Assembly (NCBI GenBank): GCA_020466095.1
Contig: CM035807.1
Span: forward strand, 17,284,985 to 17,348,984
DNA from: Chlorops oryzae
Lineage: Eukaryota > Arthropoda > Insecta > Diptera > Chloropidae
Length of the DNA stretch: 64,000 nt
Reading direction: 5' to 3'
How positions within the stretch are numbered: the first letter of the stretch is position 1; every line of letters starts with the position of its first letter. Position numbers and translations under genes: made by a program. This document shows, in pieces, positions 12,393-23,748 of this stretch. The notes below the pieces were generated by a model. That model was given only the letters and a program-made list of their open reading frames with translations. It made no database searches and had not been told where the DNA came from.

Positions 12393-14325
12393 TGCATTTC
12401 AAATCATACCCTCATCATTTTGACAGCTGGAAGACGTCATACATACATATATGTTCGTCGGATAAATTGATAAATCCAATTTTTTGTTTTTTTTTTTGTT
12501 TTTGGTTAAACGTTTGATGAGGAAACATTACCAAAGCAATCAATTTACCTATTGAATTTAATTTCACAGGAAAACATGAGGAAATTGATATTCCCTTCAG
12601 TCAACACGTTGTGAAGGCCTTTGTTTTTAGGACCCCGTTATATGGCCATGTATTATGTATTAATATTCCAAATGTCCGATAAATCTTTATTCGAGCATAA
12701 TTCGAAATGACCTGAGTGATAAAGCTGAAATGTCAACCATTAGCCTAATACCTACGGGCCGCAACGTGCTTGTCTGCTTCGATTCGCAGCCTCGGCTGGC
12801 AGGATAGCCGAGCTATTTTTGGTCTACTTGGCCTACTTGGTACTTGGTTACCCGTCAGGTGGCGACATTTCCTTGTTTCTTTTGACTTTTTCTTCTTCCC
12901 CTTCTTCTTTTTCTTCTTTTTTGATAATTTCATTTATATATAATATTGTCGTTTGTTGTTGTTGTTTTACTTTTTTCCATTTATTTTTATGTCCTTTGCT
13001 TTTGTGGAGCAACAGATTTTCCCATTTTGAGCTAGTGCTCGTGACAGTGGTCAATATAGATGGATATCTCTACGCTTATGGGGAGCTTTTATTAAATGCA
13101 CATTAAGAAATGTATAAGAAGTATAACGGTCGTCGTTTTTATTGTTATCTTAATTTGATAAATCTTCGTTTTTTTCCCCTCCCCTCACTATCTTGTTGAG
13201 TCGTTCCTATCTTGTTTCTTTTTCGTTTCGTTTCGTTTCGTTTCTTTTCTTTTTGCTTTTATGGTGTTTCTTGCCCTTTGTTGTAGATGACACTGAATGG
13301 CACCATAAATTTTTGCTAGTCTAGCTTATGGCTATTATATTTATATGTGAAGCGATTCTTAAAACGCTTACAAGGATAGTGATGGCAATGGCGATGATGA
13401 TCATTGCAATAAAGAGCGATGATGCCTTTGAAAATAATTTTCTTTAAAATTTTTTGGAGAATATATTTTCCTAGTTTTTAAAGTTCATAATTTTATTTCT
13501 TAAGCTATTTATGTGAGATTTAGGAAAATCGGCCACGTAATGCCCATAATGTTCTGTCTAGCGTACGTGTTCGGCGTGTGGGTGGCATGAAAGCGTATTT
13601 TAACGCTCCAAAGTATGCAACGCAATCATTTTGCATTTTCCCGATTCGTTCAAGGTCAATGGCTTTTTTTTTTGTTTTATTTTTTTTGTTTTCATTCGCT
13701 GCTGCTTTTTCTGCTGTGTGTACTTTCGGCTTCTTTCCATTCCTTTTGTCTGATTTTGTTTGCTTTTTTTGGCACGTGCTTATTGTCAGCGTATTTCCGG
13801 AAATGCCGGACGTACCTACTACTATTTTTTGTTTGTTTATTTATCCTCATTTTCGGCTCGTTTCGTCTCAGTTCATCGACGTTTAATGTACTTTTAAGTT
13901 GTTTCTAAAGGCGATATCCATGACACATTTATGGCCCGGAGCGCTGTGCTAACGAATAACAGAACTAAGGAGATAATTCAGACGAATATAAGCCAGGTAG
14001 ATAGGCAAAAATGATTTTTACTCGTTTTCAAGGGCCGCTACTTCGACATTGTTTATGAATTCCCGGAAAATATTTGTCGGTTTAAAGATAAACCTTTCAG
14101 AAAATCTTTTTTTTTGTTTTTGTCAATAAAAACAAAAGGATTGAAAAAAGGGGTTCAGGCAATGTAGCGAGATGTTCTTTCTTAAAAAAAAAAAAAAATA
14201 AATAAAAAATAAAACTTATCAGATAAAATTTATTCTTATAATAAAGGACAAGTCGTTGAGAGGCATTTCATTATGCACAATTACGGAAAAAAGAACGCGT
14301 AAGCTTAAGGAAACACACAGCACAA
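12393..14325. other. Unassigned spacer between inverted repeat copies
   Basis: T-rich DNA between the two dispersed-repeat copies. Frames at 12819-13106, 13578-13886 and 13615-13908 are Phe/Leu/Cys-rich translations of pyrimidine tracts with no domain signature. A TTTCG pentamer repeat lies at 13222-13243. Confidence 0.4.
13222..13243. repeat. TTTCG microsatellite
   Basis: About four tandem TTTCG units. No further function visible. Confidence 0.8.
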
Positions 14326-15060
14326 AATAGAAAAACAAGTGAGGGTGTTATAGACAAGCGAGCCTGACAATACACTAACCGACACAAATAAATTAATAGC
14401 TATACATATATATTTGCATATTTCTAGTTAAACAGACCCCGACACTACGCCCCGTTTTCATGACCTTAAAAGAGCCTCACATATCAAGATCTTTTCAATT
14501 ACTTAATGAACACAGCCCTTTTGTCACACCCACTTTGCCAATTTATGTAAATTTAACAGGGGGATTTTATACAGTGGTCGGCAAAGCATAGAACAATTTT
14601 TAAAAATGGCGGCTCACAAATGCTTAAGCTCTTTCATTCAGAGACAGCAATGCAAAAAAAATATGCCGCCATTTTCAACAATTGCTCTATCCTCTTCCAA
14701 CCACTGTTTAAATATAACCTTTAAGTGCAAACTTCATTGAAATATTTAAAAAAATTCAGATTTTCGAGCAGTTTTTGCGGATTTTTTTTTGACAGATCCT
14801 AGTACTGGATGTACTCTCGTCCATTCTGGAACTTGTTTTTACCCATGTCCCCGTGAGCATGCATACCAGATTTCGTGAAGATAGCTCAACTCCTCCGATG
14901 AGAAAACTCTATACAGACAGACAGACAGATGGACACACGGACGGACAGACATGGATCAATCGAATATCCTCGTAACGCTGACCATTCCTACGCCCATTTT
15001 GAATGGTCTATATCGACTGGTTCTGGGTGTTACACTCGCACGCACAAACGCAATATACCA
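14326..15060 (-). repeat. Unclassified dispersed repeat, copy 2 (inverted)
   Basis: This begins AACAAGTGAGGGTGTTATAG, the reverse complement of the end of the copy at 11588-12392, and continues to the GACAGACAGACAGATGG and GGACAGACATGG tracts (about 14919-14953) and ACGCTGACCATTCC. It is therefore an inverted relative. It is interrupted by a small MITE at 14572-14706. The outer boundary is approximate because the match fades. Confidence 0.6.
14572..14706. mobile_element. Small TA-type MITE nested in a dispersed repeat (135 bp)
   Basis: Ends are CAGTGGTCGGCAAAGCATAG and the reverse complement of CAGTGGTTGGAAGAGGATAG, and both arms continue inward to AATGGCGGC. The left flank is TA; the right flank has decayed to TT. 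No coding capacity. CAGTG ends with TA suggest a mariner/pogo-type element, which is inference. Confidence 0.6.
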
Positions 15061-15709
15061 TCGACACATAGTGAATCGGATATAAAAAGATAGCTTTTAA
15101 GGATGAGTAAAGGAAAGTAAAAAACTTTTTCTTAGAAGTCAACAATTTTTATTGTATGAGAGGGAGAGGGATAGGGAAGCGTTTTTCTCAATATATCCTC
15201 AGCTAACGTCGAGACAGTTTGAAAACAGCAATAAATTATGAGAGTTCGTGTTGCTAAAAAGGATATCAAGCAAACAACAGCATAAAGTATATCTTCATTT
15301 GAAAACAAAAATCATTTAGCAGATTAAAACAGAGCTCTGGCGCTTTAAAAATTACCTTCCGAACTTTTTTTTAGAATTCCGTAGGCGGCCTTAACGTTGG
15401 GCTGTTCAACGGTTTGCGGAATGAGCGGCATTCTGGTATGTCATACGTATGTATATGCCAATGTGCACACATATTTAAGACTACATATACATATGTATTT
15501 GATTCAAATTAAATAAGACTTTTACACACACCTGATTTTGGTCGTGAGGAAATTAAAATTGGTCAAGCTAAAAACTTATCGTGTCAGGAAAAACTTTTCT
15601 CCAACATCTAACTTCAGATTGGGGTCCTGAATTCTTTTTTGAAGAAATCAAAAAGAAAAGAAAGCCCACTATACTAGGTCTATTTGCAAGTTATACCTTG
15701 CTTGGTACA
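15061..15709. other. Unassigned DNA
   Basis: No gene, RNA or bounded repeat recognised between the dispersed repeat and the minisatellite. Confidence 0.4.
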
Positions 15710-16177
15710 TCCGTGGTCATTTCGTGGTCGTTTCCTAGTCGTTACCTAGTTGTTCCCAGTTTGTTCAGTGGTTGTTTGCTGTTCGTTCGTGGGTTGTTCC
15801 CTGGTTGTTCGCGGGTTGTTCGATGGCTGTTCCTTGGTTGTTCCCTGATTTTTCGCTGGTTGCTCCCTGGTTTTTCACTGATTTTTCGCTGATTGTTAGA
15901 TGGTTGTTGGCTGGTTGTTCCCTGTTTGTTGTTCGCTGGTTATTTCCTGGACGTTCCCTGGTTGTTCGCTGTTTGTTCCTTGGTTGTTCCCTTTTTGTTG
16001 TTCGCTGGTTGTTCCCTGGTTGCTCCTTAGTTTTTCCCTGGTAGTTCCCTGGTTGTTCCCTGATTGTTCGCTGTTTGTTCCTTGGTTGTTCCCTTTTTTT
16101 TTGTTCGCTGGTTGTTCCCTGGTTGCTCCTTAGTTTTTCCCTGATTGTTCCCTGGCTGTTCCCTGGTTGTTCTTTGG
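15710..16177. repeat. 11-bp minisatellite (GGTTGTTCCCT-type)
   Basis: About 40 diverged tandem units of an 11-bp motif such as GGTTGTTCCCT / GGTTGTTCGCT, with occasional short insertions. Since 11 is not a multiple of 3 and the unit has few stops in any frame, frames stay open on both strands; the 156-residue minus-strand frame (15765-16235) is a Gln/Asn/Thr-rich translation with an 11-residue period. Two local blocks of over 60 bp near 15957-16030 and 16069-16140 are nearly identical, which indicates higher-order duplication. Not a gene. Confidence 0.85.
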
Positions 16178-18231
16178 AAATGTTCCGATTTCCCACTCCT
16201 CCTTGGATCTGCTTTCTGTGAAGTGACAATTTCAATAGCGTCTTTAAATACGGTGGTCTGTTTACTGTAAGGAAGTAGAATTATCTACGGCTAATCAGAA
16301 AGTGCTACGAGGCCCATCGGAATGACTGCAGGATAATTGAAATGAATATGATTTGTGTTGAGTTTCTTGTCTAAGGGAAGCAGAAGACAATATTCAACAA
16401 ATAATAACTTTATAAACATTTTGTATCATACTGGTACGTCAGAGTAATCAGACTTTATGGAAATATTTCCGACCAAAAAATAAACCCTTCATTAACTTTG
16501 CTAATTCCCACAGCAATGATAACAAGCATCAAAAATTGTTGAAAAGCAACAAACGGCAATCAGTCTTTATGGAAATGAACTTGCCAGACCTCCAAGGTTC
16601 ATAAACTAAAACCGCTTAACACAAATCACTCTCGACGAAACTCTCTAAGAGCTTTAGCAAAATTTTAAATATCTTTTGGCCTTGTACATATATACCTCTT
16701 GTACTTGATTGTTACTTAAAAAAGAGCACAAAAAACAGTGACCGATTTCCATAAATCCACACAAAAATTGAGTGCACAAATGATAAAATTGAAGAAAACA
16801 AAAAAAAAAAAGCGCCCGAGTATAAACAAAAGCCGGAAAGCAGTGGAAAGCACAAATACACTGGTCTCTGAAAATTTGCATAAAACCTCAGAATGCAAAC
16901 AAAAAACTAAAAACAATCACAAAACAAACAACATCAGCATTGAAAGGAGCAAACTTGATGGCAGCATCAGCATCAGAAGCGGTGGAATTAGTAACAGTAG
17001 CAAAAGCATGGAACCGCATCTTGGTCTCGTGCCAAAATTCACTTGACCAGGCCCACTCTTTACTGGCCATACGATAATCATAGCAGATCTTGACTCACAC
17101 ACAAACACACAGACAAACACCCATGGACACCAAACTACAATTTCATAACTTAATGATAAATAAACAAAATGTATTTGCTTGAAGAAACAACGAGATGCGG
17201 GGGAATCACAGAAAGAAGTGGCGACCAGAGAGTGCCAGGAATGGCACAATCGGAATCAAAGTTTTGGCTTGAGTGGGCATTCTCATTCATTCGTGTTCCT
17301 GACTTTTACATAATCACTTCAGATTCTTGTTGTGAATGTTCGTTCGGCTGTTTATTTTTGTTTTTATGTTTTACGTGTTTTTTGTGTCCCATGATAACTC
17401 CCCTTGAATCCTTGAGCGATAGCCAACGGTTTTTGTATTTTGTCGTTCAAGAGTTGTTCATTCTCAGCTCAACGCTTGACGGTTAGGCCTTTTTGATGCT
17501 CACTTCGAAACTCTCGTTAATCATTTTTAATAAAATTCGAAGTCTTTTTTTTCGTTTTTTACTTTCAAACATTTTTGATATAAAATTGATTAATTGTTTT
17601 CGCTTCTTTACAGACTTTATTACCGTATCGCGCTTCTAAGAAAAATGCCTGGAAACTTTCGATACATTCGGACAACAACAACTGCAACAACAACAAGTGT
17701 AAATAAAATATTTTCTTTAATTTAATTTTAAGAAAATTTAAATTTAAATGAAAACCGAATACAGTGCGCGAAAAATGCATGGGAAAATTAATACTATAAA
17801 TAACTTCATAAAGTAAAATGTAATCTTTCTAGGTATATATTTGTAGCCATTAAAAAAGGAAGACAACACTAAACTCATAGAGTTGAGGAATATATTCTAA
17901 ATCGTACCAAGTATTTTATATTCTTTATACATGGCTTTATTTAATTAATTAATTAATTTGTTTTTTTTTTCTTAACTTGAAGTTAAAAGGGTCCAGTAAA
18001 TTTCTAATGGATTTTTTCTTTTCCGATTTTTTTCGGACGGCTACTATCCGGAACAATATTTTTTTTGAATGCTTTTCATCTCGGGAATATGCATCGTTTA
18101 GACCAGTGGTTTTCAGACTTTTGTGAGCGATCGCCCCTTTTATCACCCACTTTTCATATTAATTGGGAGCTCATTGTTTTGGGACCGCAAAAAAATTATT
18201 ATTGTTAAATTAAACACATCAAAACATCAGA
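16178..18231. other. Unassigned DNA
   Basis: The longest frames are a Lys/Ser/Asn-rich 102-residue plus-strand frame at 16738-17046 and a Ser/Leu-rich minus-strand frame at 16917-17249 over the same DNA. Neither has a recognisable domain or splice context. A TTAA tetranucleotide run lies at about 17940-17957. Confidence 0.35.
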
Positions 18232-18239
18232 GTTATAAG

Positions 18240-18502
18240 TAAGGCAACAGAAATTATTTAAATTCGGTACCTAAAAGTATGCATTTGATTATTTTCAAAT
18301 CAATTAATATTAATTTAAGCCTTTATAAAAGAAGCCTAAATAAGGCCTAAAAGATATCCGTAGATCTTTCAAAACCCTTCCTTAAGATGTGATGAAATGG
18401 GCAAACCTACAAGAATAAACTAGATCTGCCACTATCGGAAGTATTCGGAATATTTAAATGCATACTTTTGGGTGCTGAATTTAAATATTTTCTGTTGCCC
18501 TA
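18240..18502. mobile_element. hAT-like MITE, family 2, copy 1 (263 bp)
   Basis: Terminal repeats TAAGGCAACAG (18240) and CTGTTGCCCTA (ending 18502) are near-perfect inverted repeats that extend inward over AAATTC..GTGC and AAAAGTATGCATTT. Flanks GTTATAAG (18232-18239) and GTTCTAAG (18503-18510) form an 8-bp duplication with one mismatch and fit the hAT nTnnnnAn preference. No coding capacity. A second copy lies at 59823-60088. Confidence 0.75.
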
Positions 18503-18863
18503 GTTCTAAGCCTGGCAGACCTATGATTTTGAGATCAACGATAAAACGATTTCATTAGATGTTTGAAAACTCTCATTTTTTGATCATTACACTGTGCTCG
18601 AATTTGGTACTATTTTTTTTTACCGAAAATATGGAGACAAATTTGGTAAACATAATTGGAGGCGCTGAATTCACTCCCATCAACCATTTTTTTTTTTTAA
18701 TTGGCTCTAGATTTTGAAATATCGTGGTTTAAAAATATGGACTAACTTCATTAAAATATGTATGTATATATTTAGTTCATGTTGCTATACATTTATGACA
18801 ATTACGTTAAATACTTGTATTTAGTAAAATTCCTGTTCAACACTCCGTTGTAATCGTAACCAT

Positions 18864-19084
18864 CAGAGCTCTAATTTTGTTGTCTTTAAAAATTTAAAGC
18901 ATACTTTTTGGAGTAACAATTTTGTTCTACTCACATAAAGTTAAGGTTCAAATCGATTTTTAACTACAATATGAATTTTTTGAAGTTAGAAAACCGATTT
19001 AAAGTTTAGCAAAATGTTGATAGGAAAATTTTTGTCCCAAAAAGTATGCTTTAAATTTTTAAAAGCAAGAAAATCCGAGCCCTG
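18864..19084. mobile_element. hAT-like MITE, family 1, copy 2 (221 bp)
   Basis: Same family as 5840-6065: left end CAGAGCTCTAATTTTGTTG, right end the reverse complement of CAGGGCTCGGATTTTCTTG, with paired AAAGCATACTTTTTGG arms. No convincing target duplication remains. Internal TTAAAAATCGATTTG-type sequence is shared with the other copies. Confidence 0.7.
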
Positions 19085-21449
19085 CTTATAACCTTCATAT
19101 TGCCCCCCATCTTTATAACTTTCCTCTAATAAATAAAATAGCCCTTTTGTAGTTTATCGCCTCCAAGTTGGGAGCCACTGATTTTCAGTAACTGGTTTAG
19201 CGTCTTCTTTTAGGGTTATTCATCCGTCCTTTCGATCTCATTCCTCTCAGAATGTCCAACATTTATAGTTGCGCTTTACTGGTCCGCAATATTTAGTCAA
19301 ATACGTGTGTATATATGTTTGTATGTACGCATCGATTAAAAATAGAATATTTGTGTCTATGGTCGAGACTTCCAGGAATTTTCCTCGCTTCCCTAAAAGA
19401 TTTAAACATCTAAATTGATTTATTTCGAATTCTTTCAGACTCAATTTTGAGAGCGGGAAAATTGAATTCCTTTATTCATAAATCTTTTCTGAGAAATCGA
19501 AACACTTCGAAATATGATGATGATGTCAATTTTTCAATTAGGAAAATAGAAAAGTGAGATTGACTAATTATCATGGAGAGGAAGGTTTAGGTTCTCATTC
19601 TGGCACTTTTCTAAAAATGTACAAATGAAATTGAAATGTAAATTTTCTTTGACTTCTGCGTGTCCGTCTTTCGCATGGGATTGGAGCTTTCATACCCCAC
19701 CCCCAACCCCCCCAATTAGATTCAATAAAAACCTATAATTTCCCATTACTATTCAATTGATTTAAATTGCCAATCATTAGGATAATGTGTCCGCTTAAGT
19801 GTATCATTGAGGATAATTGTTTTATGTGGAAGTAAGTAGGTACTTTATGATGCTTAAGGCGATAACGAAAATTAAGATATTTTGGCACTAATTTATTTAA
19901 CTCATTAACCAATTTCTACTTGGTGCTCTTTACACACTTAAGACAAAACACAACTTAGCGTACTTTAATCGAATTCTCGAAATGTAAATATGTGAGTGGA
20001 AAAGCTTTTCATTAATCGTTTTATCTTTTGGAACGAAGCTAGGCAAAATAAAAAAAATAAAAAAACCAAAAAGAAAATCGAACTATTTAGTTATCTAGAT
20101 TCTTAAGCTTATTTTAGTTAAGCTTTTCATTTCAAACGAATATGTTAAGTCGTCACCTTAAGCTATTATTATTTTTTTTTGTTTTTTTTTTAGTTAAGAG
20201 TATTAAGTAGCAACGTTCAGAGAGATCAGAAACTACGTACGTTATACACGACCAAAAAAAAATCTTAGCTAAGAAACTTGAAATAAATTTTAAAAAATAT
20301 GATAGTCAGAACTCAATGCAAAATCAAGAAAATTGTTAAACTAAAAGCGAAATTCGATTCAAAATAGAACGTCAAATACAATTAATTAAAGCAAAAAATA
20401 GATAAATAATTGTAACCTTGTGGAAAGTCTCGTTAAGCTTACTTTATACATATAATACTTTATAAATTGAATCGCAAAAATACTCTAACAAACTGAAAAT
20501 ATACGAAGCCTATAGGTTAATAAATTCAACAAACAAAAAGGTATAGAAATTAAAAGCTTGTTAGTGATACTAAATTTTAAAAGAGATAAACCAACTAATG
20601 TAGAATGAACTCAAAGAAATTGTAAATAGAGTCTGAATCGATATAGTTTTTGCTTTTTGAAATCATTTTTGATTATTTTCACGAATCACTCTTGTAAAAA
20701 TGGACCTCAAAAATTTATCTAAATTATCGTTATATTTTTCTCACATTATTGAAAAGACTTTTCGAAATATTTTCGCTTAATGGAAAAAGTTTATTGATTT
20801 AAGTCATAATAAATATGTAGGAAAATTGTCCAAGAATCGAATTATCTTCCTTACAAAATTCCTCTTGACCATTGACTTTTTTTTTTCAAAGAATACATTG
20901 GAAATAATCCCCTCAAAATTTTGGAAAATATTGCTGAACTTGGAGGGGAACATATTACGGGAAATGTCTTGAAATACACCTGTTCTTTCAAAGGTTTTTC
21001 TCAATTTAAATAGGCTAAAAGAAAATGTAATGGGTCAGAAATACATCAACTTTTTTGGGACATGATCTATTTCAAAGATATTTTGGGAGCAATATCAATC
21101 TTTCTTTGCAGTAATAAGGAGGTTAATACAGTAAGAAGGACTATGGAGGAGTGTTGCCGTTCTAAAAAAAAAAAAATAAGTTGCTAATTACTAACGAGTA
21201 ATTGTATGAAGAAGTCGTTGAAATCGAACTTCTAGAAAGGGAATTTGAAACCATGTCGATACATGATCTCAAAAGTAACCAACAAAAAAATTCAAAATTT
21301 TCGAAAACAATGCCTGAACATTCAATTACTGTTGACATAACAAAAGTAAAAATAATGTAATAAAAAACCATGATGAATGCTCGTTTAATAGACAGCCAAG
21401 TCAGACTAAGGTCATCAAGAAAAAAGGAAACATACCGATCTCAGAATAT
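19085..21449. other. Unassigned AT-rich DNA
   Basis: No bounded repeat or coding exon recognised. Long A/T tracts and short minus-strand frames (19247-19444, 20804-21004, 21162-21371) carry no domain signature. Confidence 0.4.
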
Positions 21450-21632
21450 GATGCAAAAATTACGCTAGATCTAGCGAAAGTTACGATGCGAAGGGCTCTG
21501 GGTTCAACTCCCAGCTCGGGCGTGGATGTCAGTTGTCTGTTCTCCCATTATTCGTGATATCACAAAGGGCCCATGTGAGGCCTAAGTGTGTCACGATTGT
21601 TGGTAGCCCCACTAACCAATCAACCAATCTAT
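21450..21632 (+). mobile_element. tRNA-derived SINE, copy 1
   Basis: A B-box-like GGTTCAACTCC (21501-21511) sits in a tRNA-like context (CTCTGGGTTCAACTCCCAG). Downstream, the body ATTCGTGATATCACAAAG...GTGTGTCACGATTG matches in reverse complement the copy at 60152-60395. The 3' part ends in CCACTAACCAATCAACC, a decayed version of the CCTAA-type tail of the other copy. No clear A box remains. Boundaries approximate. Confidence 0.6.
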
Positions 21633-22173
21633 GTAGTATATGTTTGTAGGCTCTCGATAATGAATTTCGGGGCCGCAGCCCACTAATAGCATGTTTCCAC
21701 ATAGTGCATTAACTCAATTACCTGCATTAACTCGTTAACGCATGATTAAAAATGTGATTACCCATACAAAAATGTCAAGTTAATCACCTCAATAATTCAT
21801 GCATTAAAATTTAACGCAGATAAAACAGCATGGTTGCATTTGGACTTGCTTGCAAATGTTACGAAAAATTGCACCCCTGAATAGAAAAGTACGTAAAATA
21901 ACAACCGTTCTGTCAAATCAAAAGAACCGCTGAAATAAAAATCAAATTGAAAATGGAAAGTCCAAGGAATAAGTTAAAATATTTAAGCAATTTCACACAT
22001 TGAAATCAAATGCAGATTGTAATATATCCATATATCGTTTATATTTAGCAAAATATAAGAAAGGTGTATTTTTCACTTCCAACGAAATCAGCTGATTAGT
22101 TAATGCACAGTCCGCAAGTGGAAACGACAGTGATTAACTTTATGCGTTAACTTTAATGTTAATGTAATGCGTT

Positions 22174-22237
22174 AAATTACATTTTTCACTATAAGCGAAA
22201 AATGAGAGACCAAAAAGCCCAAATAATAATTCAAAAA
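22174..22237 (+). repeat. 64-bp direct repeat, left copy
   Basis: This segment (AAATTACATTTTTCACTATA at its start) recurs at 22470-22533 with a single mismatch. The two copies enclose the tRNA-like unit. Much longer than an ordinary SINE target duplication. Confidence 0.85.
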
Positions 22238-22309
22238 TGAAATATGGAGATGGTCACAAATAACAATTAACAATAAGGCGGGCACGCCAATAGTGTATAT
22301 ATATGCACA

Positions 22310-22469
22310 ATTTATCCGACCTACCTCACATCGCTGAGGTGGTCAGAGTGGCTAAGGTGTTGGTTAAAGATACCTGATGATGAACCTGTAAGCTAGGTTC
22401 GAAACCGGTCGTATCGGCTTCCCCACACTTCTCGGCAATTTATGAAAAATAAATTTTTTCAATTGCCAA
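22310..22469 (+). mobile_element. tRNA-like SINE unit with A and B boxes
   Basis: A-box-like TGGTCAGAGTGG (22340-22351) and B-box GGTTCGAAACC (22396-22406) are spaced about 45 nt apart, as in class II tRNAs with a long variable arm. The region between does not fold into a convincing functional tRNA, so I read it as a tRNA-derived SINE head rather than a tRNA gene. It lies between the 64-bp direct repeats. Boundaries are estimates. Confidence 0.6.
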
Positions 22470-22533
22470 AAATTACATTTTTCACTATAAGCGAAAAATG
22501 AGACACCAAAAAGCCCAAATAATAATTCAAAAA
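22470..22533 (+). repeat. 64-bp direct repeat, right copy
   Basis: Right partner of 22174-22237, 63 of 64 positions identical (GAGACACC against GAGAGACC). Confidence 0.85.
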
Positions 22534-22582
22534 AAATGTTATGCATATACTTGTAGTTAATGCACTATGGGGAAACATGCTA

Positions 22583-23616
22583 TATGCTGTGCCCCGCTGG
22601 GATAGATGTGAATATAGTATTTCATTTTCACCCAAAAACGGACGAAAAGACCTTAAATGGACTACAATAAGCTTAAAAATACTGTTCAATACATGCTTCG
22701 GTAATATAAAGAGCGATTAGTACCAGAAAATTTGTCCTCAGTCCCGAACTAGTATCAGATTAATCGCAATTACTGGAGGAAATACTGTACACTTGTTTTC
22801 AGGGATAATATTTGCAATTATTTTTTTTACTGTTCTGCAGTCACAATTACAGACGGTGACCCCTTTGATTAATTAAAAGTTTATTAAAAAAATAAAAATA
22901 AAAGAAAAAAATATTGAAACAAAAAGCCTCTTTGAAAATCAAATTAATTTATCTACCGACATTTGCGATATTCGGTCCCTTAAATAAACGAAAGCGAATC
23001 TGCCATTTGATTATTCTGAACCTTTTTGCCTTTTATTTATTTTAATTAAACTCACTCGAAATATTTGCTCTATATTATAAATGGAAAATGAAGAACACTT
23101 ATTAAATAATTTTAAAAGAGAAAAAATTGTAAAAGCACACTTCACACCAATACAACAATCCATGCACATTGAATTGAGCAAAGACAAAACGAAAATGCAA
23201 AAAAGGAAAAACAAAAGCAAAAAATAAATTAATTTAAAAACGCAACTCAGCTGAAAATTCAAATAAAAAAAAAAAAAATATATAAATCTAAAAAATTGAA
23301 TCGAGAAAATTGCGGCTATGCACGAAAAATTTGTTTTACGAACATGAAAAAATGTAGTTAATGGGGGAAAAAAAAGAAAAATAAAAAATAATAAAGAACG
23401 ATATATTACTATGTAAAAAAATTTGTTGAATGCATAAAAAAATTTAAATTAATAAAACACTCAATAAATAAATCTGTGTTTTTCAATCAATTTATGGGTT
23501 TTCTACGTTTTTTTTTTTCATGGTTAGACAAAGACACAATAAATATGGTTGGATTGGAAAATATGTGAGTGAAAATATTTTTCCCATTTTATGTCTACTA
23601 ACATTTTTATTATATG
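22583..23616. other. Unassigned very AT-rich DNA
   Basis: Long A-rich tracts with no bounded repeat or coding signal. The minus-strand 83-residue frame at 23011-23262 is a Phe/Leu-rich translation of A-runs. Confidence 0.4.
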
Positions 23617-23746
23617 CAGTGTGCTCTCTCTTGAGCGGATGCCTACGGGACCGAAATATACATAAGTCCGCTTAAGAGGAAACAATTTAAGTGGCGGGAA
23701 TACTAGGGCATACCCAAAAAGGTGTCCGCTAACAGAGAGTACACTG
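23617..23746. mobile_element. pogo-like MITE (130 bp)
   Basis: Left end CAGTGTGCTCTCTCTTGAGC and right end the reverse complement of CAGTGTACTCTCTGTTAGCG are inverted repeats; the right flank is TA and the left flank has decayed to TG. The style resembles the CAGTCGACTCTCG elements at 57046 and 60456. No coding capacity. Confidence 0.6.
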
Positions 23747-23748
23747 TA

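Larger units (their letters stand above)
21689..22580. mobile_element. 892-bp TIR element (TA-flanked) carrying a SINE-like unit
   Basis: The left end GCATGTTTCCACATAGTGCA (21689) pairs with the right end TGCACTATGGGGAAACATGC (22561-22580); the arms extend 26 bp with one mismatch, and TA flanks both ends (21687-21688 and 22581-22582). Subterminal TTAACG / GCATTAA words recur on both sides, and a second terminus-like sequence (TTAATGCACAGTCCGC) sits near 22100. No transposase frame. A tRNA-like unit between 64-bp direct repeats occupies the right part. Confidence 0.7.

Noticed and set aside
15765..16235. 156-residue minus-strand Gln/Asn/Thr-rich frame
   Set aside because: Fully explained by the 11-bp minisatellite, which is open in several frames on both strands.
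16738..17046. 102-residue Lys/Ser-rich frame
   Set aside because: Low complexity, no domain, and a comparable frame is open on the opposite strand.
22320..22420. Functional tRNA gene
   Set aside because: A and B boxes are present but the arms do not form a convincing cloverleaf; the context is that of a SINE.
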